Of a stretch of 8,623 nt of DNA, positions 1 to 5,660 are shown one piece after another. The notes under the pieces were generated by a model that saw only the letters and a program-made list of their open reading frames with translations, was not told where the DNA came from and did not search any database. Numbering within the stretch: the stretch's first letter is position 1; every line of letters begins with the position of its first letter. Source of the stretch: an uncultured bacterium (lineage in GTDB: Bacteria > Actinomycetota > Coriobacteriia > Coriobacteriales > Coriobacteriaceae). The stretch covers positions 1 through 8,623 of the forward strand of contig CAJMSL010000082.1 of the NCBI GenBank assembly GCA_905216045.1, written 5' to 3'. The translations under genes were made by a program, and so were the position numbers.

Positions 1-1335
1 TGGGCTCAGGTCATCCCCATGGAGGATATCAACCTGCACTTTACCGGCGACTTCCACGCTATCGGTGCCGCCAATAACCTGCTGGCCGCCATGCTTGATA
101 ACCACATCCAGCAGGGCAATCAGCTCGGTATTGACGTTAAACGCATCACTTGGAAGCGCGTCGTCGATATGAATGACCGTCAACTGCGCCACGTCATTGA
201 CGGCATTGGCGGCAAGGCCCAGGGAGTGCCGCGCGAGGATGGCTTCGACATCACTGTTGCCTCCGAGGTCATGGCAATCCTGTGCCTGTCCACGAGTATC
301 AACGACCTCAAGGAACGCCTGGGCGAGATTGTCGTCGGTTACAGCTTTGCCGGCGAGCCCGTCCGCGCCCGTGACCTTAAGGCTCAGGGTGCCATGGCGG
401 CCCTGCTCAAGGACGCGCTCAAGCCCAACCTGGTGCAAACGCTCGAGGGCACGCCCGCGTTTGTCCACGGCGGTCCCTTCGCCAACATTGCCCACGGCTG
501 CAACTCTATCATGGCCACCCGCATGGCCATGCGCTTTGGCGATGTCGCCATTACCGAGGCCGGCTTCGGTGCCGATCTGGGCGCTGAGAAATTCCTCGAC
601 ATCAAGTGCCGCATGACGGGCGTTCGCCCCAGCGCCGTCGTGATTGTCGCCACCGCCCGTGCGCTTAAGTACAACGGCGGCGTCGCCAAGGCCGATCTCA
701 ACGAGGAGAACCTCGAAGCACTCAAGGCCGGTATGCCCAATCTGCTGCGTCACGTCGACAACATCCAGAACGTTTATGGTCTGCCCTGCGTGGTCGCCAT
801 CAACCGCTTCCCGACGGACACCGAGGCAGAGCTTGCGCTCATCGAGTCCGAGTGCCAGAAGCTCGGCGTCAACGTTAAGCTTTCCGAGGTCTGGGCCAAG
901 GGCGGCGAGGGTGCGCTCGACCTGGCCGATGAGGTCATGCGCCTGATTGAGCAGCCGAGCGAGCTCAAGTTTGCCTACGAGGACGGCGCCGATGTTGCCG
1001 ACGCTCTCGAGGCCGTTGCCACCAAGGTTTATCGCGCCGATGGCGTCGACTTTACGCCGGCTGCCAAGCGTCAGCTCGCTGAGCTGCGCGAGAACGGCTT
1101 TGGCAACCTGCCGGTGTGCGTCGCCAAGACGCAGTACAGCTTTAGCGACAACGCCAAGGCCCTGGGCGCTCCCGAGGGCTTCCGCATCACCGTGCGTGAG
1201 CTCAAGGTTTCCGCCGGTGCCCACTTTGTGGTCGCGCTGACCGGCAGCGTTCTGACCATGCCGGGTCTGCCCAAGGTGCCCGCGGCCGAGAACATCGACG
1301 TCGACAACGACGGCAACATCACCGGCCTGTTCTAA
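1..1335 (+). CDS. fhs: Formate--tetrahydrofolate ligase, 5'-truncated by window edge
   Basis: Cytosolic enzyme that joins formate to tetrahydrofolate using ATP to give 10-formyl-tetrahydrofolate for purine, fMet and one-carbon metabolism. The frame is open from base 1 (WAQVIP precedes the Met at 19), so that Met is internal. The family is about 555-560 residues; 444 are visible, so roughly the first 110, including the ATP P-loop, lie outside. Visible family landmarks, numbered from the Met at 19: MEDINLHFTGD at the start, GTPAFVHGGPFANIAHG around 144-160, the second signature region as VATARALKYNGG at 210-221 (Ala where Ile or Val is usual), and the conserved tail GLPKVPAAENIDVD ending in GLF. 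The residue before AQV is Trp, where the first family signature usually ends in Tyr. The gene ends in TAA and is followed 25 bases later by a strong terminator, so it is the last gene of its transcript. Identification is very secure. Confidence 0.97.
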   Translation, partial: WAQVIPMEDINLHFTGDFHAIGAANNLLAAMLDNHIQQGNQLGIDVKRITWKRVVDMNDRQLRHVIDGIGGKAQGVPREDGFDITVASEVMAILCLSTSINDLKERLGEIVVGYSFAGEPVRARDLKAQGAMAALLKDALKPNLVQTLEGTPAFVHGGPFANIAHGCNSIMATRMAMRFGDVAITEAGFGADLGAEKFLDIKCRMTGVRPSAVVIVATARALKYNGGVAKADLNEENLEALKAGMPNLLRHVDNIQNVYGLPCVVAINRFPTDTEAELALIESECQKLGVNVKLSEVWAKGGEGALDLADEVMRLIEQPSELKFAYEDGADVADALEAVATKVYRADGVDFTPAAKRQLAELRENGFGNLPVCVAKTQYSFSDNAKALGAPEGFRITVRELKVSAGAHFVVALTGSVLTMPGLPKVPAAENIDVDNDGNITGLF

Positions 1336-1360
1336 GTCTGCTGTCCATAGCTGCTTGTCC

Positions 1361-1396
1361 GCCCCGCCGTGCCCACAAGGCCCGGCGGGGCTTTTT
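1361..1396 (+). terminator. Intrinsic terminator of fhs
   Basis: A perfect 9-bp GC stem (GCCCCGCCG at 1361-1369 with CGGCGGGGC at 1383-1391) is followed at once by TTTTT (1392-1396). The 13-base loop can form a further 3-bp stem (GCC/GGC). It sits 25 bases after the fhs stop codon and separates fhs from the next gene. Confidence 0.92.
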
Positions 1397-1463
1397 GATC
1401 CTTAGGCCCGCGCATGTCTTGTAGATACCGACGGACTCTGCCCATCATAGGCTTTTGCGCGGG

Positions 1464-1469
1464 TAGAAT
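1464..1469 (+). promoter_or_regulatory. Candidate -10 box for the PASTA-like membrane protein
   Basis: TAGAAT matches the TATAAT consensus at five of six positions and lies 45 bases before the start codon, just after the fhs terminator. No good -35 hexamer is seen at 16-18 bases upstream, so the assignment rests on position and the -10 alone. Confidence 0.35.
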
Positions 1470-1514
1470 GCATGGATAACTTGAGGCTCACGCGCGACGG
1501 AAAGGAATCGTTGC

Positions 1515-2504
1515 ATGGATCAGGACAAGACAACCGTGATGGGCGGCTACGGTTCCGCGCAGGCTGGCGATAGCGCCGATGCGACCCGCGTTGTTCCCAA
1601 CCCCGGTTATGCCGACCCCGCCGCGACGCAGCCTTCTGCCGAGCCCACCCGGGTTATGGGCTATGGCGACACGGCGCAGGATTCTTACGCTGCATCTTCG
1701 CAAGGCCCCTATGGCAACGCAGCTCCGGATCCGTTTGATTACACGCCGCAGGATTCTTATGCTGCCTCGACGCCGAATCCCTATGACAACCTGCCGCAGA
1801 ATCCCATTCCGCAGCCTCAGCAGACGACGTATATGCCTCGCACGGCGCAGCCTCGCTACGAGTCGCGCGAGCCGTATCGCGAGTACCCCAAGTCGATTCC
1901 GCAATATAGCGAAGACGAGGAGAAGAGGCCGTCGCGTTCGTCGAGCGTGATCAAGAAGATCCTCATCGTGCTGGCGATCTTCTTTGCGCTGTCGGTTGTG
2001 TTTGCCATCGTGTCGGGCATGCTCAACAAGCGAGGGAGTTCAACGGCCGATGCCACTGCCGAGCAAACCGAGTCCGCCTCGTCTAACACCGTCGATCTTA
2101 GCGATATCCCGGGGCAGTACTGGTCCAACGCCAAGAAGATCCTCAAGTCGCGCGGCGCCGATCTTTCGAATGCCGTGGTCCTGACTGATGATGGCTCAAC
2201 GCCCGTCGTCGATGCCAACTGGGTCGTTACTTCTGCCTACTATAACGACAACGGCAACCTCGAAATTCAACTCACGCACAAGAACAGCTCGGGCAACTCG
2301 TCCGGCGGCCAAAGCGGTACCGACAGCTCGAGCTCCAATACGCTGGAGGACTTGAGCAACAAGGCACAGGAGTTGGGAGACAAGGCGCAAGAGCTGGGCG
2401 ACACGGCACAAAACCTGGGCGATACCGCGCAGAACTTGGGCGGCTTGGCGACGGATGCCTGGAACGCCCTGCAAAACGGCATCTCGGGCGCGCAGGGAAA
2501 CTAG
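1515..2504 (+). CDS. Single-pass membrane protein with PASTA-like extracellular module
   Basis: Not a named gene. The 329-residue product has a disordered head (1-142) rich in Tyr, Pro, Gln, Ser and Ala; a basic stop (KK at 147-148) and one membrane helix at about 148-170; a Ser/Thr linker; a folded stretch at 195-257; and a Ser/Gly linker followed by four heptads at 283-310. With no signal peptide and Lys residues before the helix, the head is probably cytoplasmic and the C-terminus outside. The stretch at 195-257 (IPGQYWSNAKKILKSRGA, then VVDANWVVTS, then LEIQLTHK) follows the order of a PASTA unit (P-x-x-G, Ala-x-x-x-Leu, Gly, Trp-x-Val), so a degenerate single PASTA module binding peptidoglycan or a related ligand is inferred. 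Three T-x-V motifs lie in the head (TTV 6-8, TRV 24-26, TRV 45-47). The start has a Shine-Dalgarno AAAGGA at 1501-1506. It stands alone and meets the transporter gene end-to-end with 12 bases between them. Confidence 0.8.
   Translation: MDQDKTTVMGGYGSAQAGDSADATRVVPNPGYADPAATQPSAEPTRVMGYGDTAQDSYAASSQGPYGNAAPDPFDYTPQDSYAASTPNPYDNLPQNPIPQPQQTTYMPRTAQPRYESREPYREYPKSIPQYSEDEEKRPSRSSSVIKKILIVLAIFFALSVVFAIVSGMLNKRGSSTADATAEQTESASSNTVDLSDIPGQYWSNAKKILKSRGADLSNAVVLTDDGSTPVVDANWVVTSAYYNDNGNLEIQLTHKNSSGNSSGGQSGTDSSSSNTLEDLSNKAQELGDKAQELGDTAQNLGDTAQNLGGLATDAWNALQNGISGAQGN
1671..1814 (+). repeat. Imperfect tandem 24-codon repeat in the disordered head
   Basis: Two adjacent 72-base units encode residues 53-76 and 77-100 of the membrane protein. 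Both begin with the pattern Thr, Ala or Pro, then QDSYAAS, then a Pro-Tyr pair. The DNA is also similar (GCAGGATTCTTA is shared at the start of each unit), suggesting an internal duplication. Confidence 0.6.
2361..2444 (+). repeat. Four tandem 21-base units encoding a heptad repeat
   Basis: Residues 283-310 of the membrane protein read KAQELGD, KAQELGD, TAQNLGD, TAQNLGG. The units differ at synonymous sites and in the Lys-to-Thr and Glu-to-Asn changes, so they form two pairs. Ala and Leu recur at fixed heptad positions, giving an amphipathic stretch that could be helical, although Gly in every unit would weaken a coiled coil. Confidence 0.85.
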
Positions 2505-2516
2505 CTGTTAAGCAGA

Positions 2517-3680
2517 CTACAGCTGCTCGGCCGGACGGTCGGGCGAGCTAAAGCCCGAGTCAAACGTAACGACGCATGAGGCATCGGGCCGGCGCTCGTG
2601 CACGATGCGCGTGCCGAGCTCCAGCAGCTCATCGTCGGATATGTCAAGGTCAAACGAAACGAACCCGTCGTGCTCGTGCAGGTCGTGGATGGAGAGCGCG
2701 GGATCGATCTGCATGACGCCGCGCTTGACCCAGCCGCGCAGGTCGTCGCTGGTGGTGGCGATGGGGTCGCAGTGCAGCGTGATATCGATGCCCATTTGGC
2801 GCTTGATGTCGTGCTCGATGGTGTCCAAAATCTCGTGGTGCTCAAATGCGTCGCCCTCGCCGGGCATCTCCACGTGGGCGCTGGCAAACTGACGACCGGG
2901 GCCGTAGTCGTGCACCATCAGGTCGTGTGTGCCCAAGACCTGCGGATAGGACATGATCTTATCGCGGATTGCCTGGACGAGCTTGGGGTCGGGCGCTTGC
3001 CCCAGCAACGGGCTGATGGCGTCGCGCACCAGGCCCAGGCCGCTGATGCAGATGAAGATGCCCACACCCAGGCCTGCCCAGCCATCGAGGTCAAAGCCGG
3101 TCGTCTGCGAAATAAGCGCCGCCACCAAGACCGAGCCCGAGGTGATGACGTCGTTTTTGGAGTCCTGCGCCGTGGCGATGAGCGTTTCGGAATCGATGCG
3201 GTTACCCAGCGTGCGGTTGAACGCGGCCATCCAGAGCTTTACGAGCATGGACGTAGCCAGTGCCGCAAGGGAAATGAACGTGTAAGCGGTGGGGGAAGGC
3301 TTGATGATCTTGGTGACCGACTCGAGGATCAGGTTGATGCCGACGGCGCAAACCAGGACGGCGACGAACAGGCCGGCTAGGTACTCATAGCGGCCGTGAC
3401 CATAGGGGTGGCCTTCGTCTGCCGGGCGGCTGGCAAGGCGAAACCCGAGCAGGCTCACGATGTTGCTCGAGGCATCGGAGAGGTTGTTGAAAGCGTCGGC
3501 GATGAGGGAGACGGAACCGGCGAGCAGGCCCGCGATGCCCTTGGCCAGGCACAGGGTGATGTTGAGGCCAATGCAGATGAGGCTTGCGGCAAAGCCCGCG
3601 TTGGTGCGGCAAGATGCATCGACCGGCTCGTCCTCGCTGCCGGGAACAAGCGTATGTACCAGCCGATTTACTAATAGCAT
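2517..3680 (-). CDS. Cation diffusion facilitator (CDF) transporter, probably Mn-type
   Basis: Proton-coupled inner-membrane metal exporter of the CDF family, 387 residues. Six membrane helices are expected at about 32-54, 57-80, 101-118, 133-152, 178-195 and 201-217. Helix 2 carries DAFNNLSD, placing Asn65 and Asp69 in the metal site; helix 5 carries DSKND with Asp173 and Asp177. Zinc CDF proteins usually have His or Asp at the first position and His in helix 5; an Asn-Asp-Asp-Asp set is the pattern described for manganese CDF exporters such as pneumococcal MntE, so Mn(II) export is inferred. HPYGHGRYEYLAGL (91-104) is the typical loop before helix 3. Residues 230-310 form the cytoplasmic dimerisation domain, followed by about 75 more residues including LSIHDLHEHDG. 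The start codon ATG (3678-3680) has only a weak ribosome site; a possible -10, TACACT, lies at 3713-3718 on the minus strand. Confidence 0.93.
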   Translation of the reverse strand: MLLVNRLVHTLVPGSEDEPVDASCRTNAGFAASLICIGLNITLCLAKGIAGLLAGSVSLIADAFNNLSDASSNIVSLLGFRLASRPADEGHPYGHGRYEYLAGLFVAVLVCAVGINLILESVTKIIKPSPTAYTFISLAALATSMLVKLWMAAFNRTLGNRIDSETLIATAQDSKNDVITSGSVLVAALISQTTGFDLDGWAGLGVGIFICISGLGLVRDAISPLLGQAPDPKLVQAIRDKIMSYPQVLGTHDLMVHDYGPGRQFASAHVEMPGEGDAFEHHEILDTIEHDIKRQMGIDITLHCDPIATTSDDLRGWVKRGVMQIDPALSIHDLHEHDGFVSFDLDISDDELLELGTRIVHERRPDASCVVTFDSGFSSPDRPAEQL

Positions 3681-3850
3681 GGCGTATCTGCTCGCATTCT
3701 TGTTAAGGGGATAGTGTAGCTCGCGCGGGGGCGCCGTGCACCGATGCTCAGAAAATGCAGCAATAGTCTGCCGGCGCTAACGAGCGAGCCTTTTCGTCTG
3801 CCTGGGTGGTCCATTTTGGGCCACATGGGTATGGGCATGTGCCTGTTTGC

Positions 3851-3869
3851 TCGACATACTTAATGTCGA
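3851..3869. repeat. Perfect 7-bp inverted repeat upstream of the zinc-ribbon gene
   Basis: TCGACAT (3851-3857) and ATGTCGA (3863-3869) flank a 5-base ACTTA spacer, 28 bases before the start codon and 13 bases before the Shine-Dalgarno. It could be an operator or a small leader hairpin. A second pair, CACATG (3822-3827) and CATGTG (3836-3841), lies just upstream in the same divergent region. Confidence 0.45.
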
Positions 3870-3882
3870 CAGCCCCTGTGCT

Positions 3883-3889
3883 AAGGAGG
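3883..3889 (+). promoter_or_regulatory. Strong Shine-Dalgarno that fixes the zinc-ribbon start
   Basis: AAGGAGG, an essentially full match to the anti-Shine-Dalgarno, ends 8 bases before the ATG at 3898. It shows that translation starts there and that the first zinc ribbon is expressed, which matters because the frame meets a TAG 46 codons later. Confidence 0.85.
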
Positions 3890-3897
3890 ACGTTTCC

Positions 3898-4038
3898 ATG
3901 GACGAGATGTTTGCCATTAAATGTCAAAACTGCGGCGGTCCTATGTACTCGCACCAGGCTAAGCGCAGTTTTGAGTGCGCCTATTGCGGTGCGATCATTC
4001 CGTGGCAGGCGGACGCCGGAGAGCCCAAGAGCGCTTAG
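3898..4038 (+). CDS. Zinc-ribbon protein, N-terminal fragment ending at in-frame TAG
   Basis: A 46-residue product with one zinc ribbon: Cys9-x2-Cys12 (CQNCGG) and Cys27-x2-Cys30 (CAYCG), followed by a short polar tail ending in KSA. The start is secure because of the strong Shine-Dalgarno 8 bases upstream. The stop TAG at 4036-4038 is in the same frame as the 392-codon reading frame starting at 4057, with no other stop between. The fragment is therefore best seen as the first domain of one longer protein, MDEM...KSA*GNRHTP..., interrupted by an amber codon in the linker between two zinc ribbons. Alternatives are a genuine small zinc-ribbon protein co-transcribed with a second gene, or a base-calling or assembly error. 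CAG to TAG is one substitution that would explain it. Function is unknown. Confidence 0.7.
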   Translation: MDEMFAIKCQNCGGPMYSHQAKRSFECAYCGAIIPWQADAGEPKSA

Positions 4039-4056
4039 GGCAATCGCCATACGCCG

Positions 4057-5235
4057 TTGACGGAGGAGGATGGACTGCTCAAGCTCACGCATGTGTCGCA
4101 ACTCGAGCGCCCGGAGGACCCGGACTGGTATTTCTTCAATTCGCACTGGCGCAATCAGTCGGTCCTGGAACATCTGCTGTGGGAGGATCGCGGCACGGCG
4201 CAGGAGTTCCAAGAGGCTACGCACGTGAGCATTCCGTGCCCCTTCTGTGGCGCGTCCTTTGAGGGCGAGTCGCCCCAGCGCGTGTTTGAGTGCCCGTCCT
4301 GCGGCAACAAGATCGGCATTGCCGACCTGCTCAAGCCCGGTACCTTCAGCAAGCGCCTGACCATGGGCGTTGGTGCGGAGTATGTGCCCGAGCAGGGTAT
4401 TCCCTTCGAAATCTCGCCGCAGCAGGCACGTGCCAACGCGCTGCAGCTGGTGCGTCAGTGCCCCGACGCCTTTGCCGGGCACGACGTAGAAGACGCGATC
4501 CAAAACGACATGATGCTCTTCTACTTCCCCATGGCGCTCGCGGACCTGCGCATGATGGCGAGCTTCCCGGGCAAGGGCCTGAGCAAGGAGACCCTGGTGT
4601 ACTACGAGGTGCTCGACTGGGCATACCCCAGGGCAAACTACCTGGACGTTCGCCTCATGGGCATTTTGGAGCCGTGGGACTTTGCCAAGGTTGGGCCTTT
4701 CGATCCCGCCATGCAGGAAGGCGACTTCCGCGTTGTCTCCGTCGATGCGTCTACCAAGGACCAGGTGGTCATTGATAAGTTGGCGCTCGACGTTGCGGGC
4801 AACGACGCCGAGGCTGTACTGGGGCTCAATAAAAAGAGCATTCGCATGTGGGCGCGCAAGGCCCGCAAACATAAGGACGGCCTGGTGATGGTGCCGGTCT
4901 ACTTTGTCGATCGTCCGGCGACAGACGGCCGCGATGGCGAGCAGGTGCGCATTGCCGTAAACGGCCAGACGGGCCGCGCGGCCGCGGTGGTGTTTAGCGA
5001 CAAGCGCGAAACGCATATCGTGGCGCCGCTCAGCCCGAGCCTGCATCTGTCCGGTGAGAGCACCGTGCACGCCACGCCCGTCGAGGTCAAATACGTTAAA
5101 TCGCCCTTCCTGTACCAGATCGTGCGCCGTGGAGGCGGCGAGCAACCGCGCCAGGTTGCAGCCGCCGTCGAGGGTTCCTACCGAGAGGAGAAGCCCAAAC
5201 GCCGCGGTCTGCTGGGTGCGCTATTTGGGAAGTAG
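4057..5235 (+). CDS. TFIIB-type zinc-ribbon family protein, lacking its own clear start
   Basis: The frame is open from just after the TAG at 4036-4038; the first possible start is TTG at 4057, which has no Shine-Dalgarno, so 392 residues is a nominal length. Numbered from that codon: a zinc ribbon at 61-82 (CPFCG and CPSCG); IPFEISPQQARANAL at 115-129; DMMLFYFPMALADLRM around 151-166; MVPVYFVDRP at 278-287; NGQTG at 302-306; and a basic Gly-rich end (KRRGLLGALFGK). The order zinc ribbon, then iPF-x-I-x-x-x-x-A, then a PVY/PVW strand and VNGQTG, matches bacterial TFIIB-type zinc-ribbon proteins, sometimes mis-annotated as PriA-like helicases; their role is unknown, and no helicase motif is present here. 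No transmembrane helix is evident. The neighbour 3898-4038 supplies the missing N-terminal ribbon. The gene ends in TAG; a stem-loop terminator lies 220 bases further on. Confidence 0.75.
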   Translation: MTEEDGLLKLTHVSQLERPEDPDWYFFNSHWRNQSVLEHLLWEDRGTAQEFQEATHVSIPCPFCGASFEGESPQRVFECPSCGNKIGIADLLKPGTFSKRLTMGVGAEYVPEQGIPFEISPQQARANALQLVRQCPDAFAGHDVEDAIQNDMMLFYFPMALADLRMMASFPGKGLSKETLVYYEVLDWAYPRANYLDVRLMGILEPWDFAKVGPFDPAMQEGDFRVVSVDASTKDQVVIDKLALDVAGNDAEAVLGLNKKSIRMWARKARKHKDGLVMVPVYFVDRPATDGRDGEQVRIAVNGQTGRAAAVVFSDKRETHIVAPLSPSLHLSGESTVHATPVEVKYVKSPFLYQIVRRGGGEQPRQVAAAVEGSYREEKPKRRGLLGALFGK

Positions 5236-5341
5236 GGGAGTAGCACCGGTTGTTGCCGTAAGGTGATGGCCGGGGGTGCGGGGCAGCTCTCAGGAGTGCG
5301 GGCTGCCGTCTGATTGTTTGAGGGTGCCAGATGTAAATAAA

Positions 5342-5374
5342 CAGTGGAGCGGCTGCAAAAGAGCCTCCTCACTG
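5342..5374 (+). other. Stable hairpin, possibly the 5' part of a small RNA or a 3' UTR element
   Basis: CAGT, GGAG and GCT (5342-5354) pair with AGC, CTCC and ACTG (5362-5374), leaving two 2-base bulges and a short A-rich loop. It begins 2 bases after the AT-rich TAAATA box and 81 bases before the terminator stem at 5456. A transcript of about 140 bases could run from here to the terminator, but no proper -35 at normal spacing is seen, so it may simply be 3' UTR of the zinc-ribbon gene. Confidence 0.35.
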
Positions 5375-5455
5375 GGTAAAATCAGGTTGTGCCGCGGAAC
5401 CCGCTCCTCAGCTAGTCACACTTCGGAAGCGCGGGCAACGCAGGTATTATCGTCT

Positions 5456-5482
5456 AAAGGGCCGGCTGCAACCGGCCCTTTT
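5456..5482 (+). terminator. Stem-loop terminator, possibly bidirectional
   Basis: A perfect 10-bp stem (AAAGGGCCGG at 5456-5465 with CCGGCCCTTT at 5472-5481) has a 6-base CTGCAA loop. On the + strand it ends in TTTTCT; on the minus strand it ends in only three U. It would end transcripts of the zinc-ribbon gene and could also stop transcription from the nuclease gene on the other strand. Confidence 0.8.
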
Positions 5483-5660
5483 CTGTGGCAGCCAATGGAC
5501 CCACATCAGACGAAGGCCGCGTCTTTGCCTGTCAGGTCACGCTCGCCAGCCACGGCTAGAATGTCGTTGCCGGCGTCCATGACCGGTATTGTTTCGTAGC
5601 GTGCGTCGCAACCGCGAGTGCGCCTGCGACGGCTGCGGTGGCTTCGGTCGCAACGTGCTG

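Larger units (their letters stand above)
5236..5660. other. Intergenic stretch without an intact gene
   Basis: This 425-base stretch between two gene ends has no reading frame with a convincing start and family resemblance. From left to right it holds: a 6-bp inverted repeat GGCAGC/GCTGCC (5282-5287 and 5302-5307); an AT-rich spot with a possible -10, TAAATA, at 5334-5339; a longer hairpin at 5342-5374; a strong stem-loop terminator at 5456-5482; and, on the minus strand at 5506-5660, protein-like but frame-broken sequence that may be a gene remnant. Confidence 0.6.

Noticed and set aside
2503..2524. Inverted repeat AGCTGT/ACAGCT between the two convergent gene ends
   Set aside because: Only 6 bp with a 10-base loop and no T-run on either strand, so it cannot be called a terminator.
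2598..3380. A 260-codon open frame on the + strand opposite the CDF transporter
   Set aside because: The minus strand encodes an unmistakable CDF protein; the + frame has Asp/Val/His-rich shadow composition and no motifs.
3748..5145. A 465-codon open frame on the minus strand opposite the zinc-ribbon gene
   Set aside because: It lies wholly antisense to a gene with clear family motifs, has no ribosome site and encodes a His/Arg/Val-rich product without recognisable domains. Long antisense frames are expected in GC-rich genes.
5384..5399. Resemblance to a T-box antiterminator (AGGTTGTGCCGCGGAA)
   Set aside because: The tRNA-binding UGGN is missing, there is no room for a full stem I, the following terminator does not pair with this element, and no amino-acid gene follows on the + strand.
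5276..5599. A 107-codon open frame on the + strand in the intergenic stretch
   Set aside because: It runs straight through the strong terminator stem, lacks a ribosome site and has no protein-like pattern.
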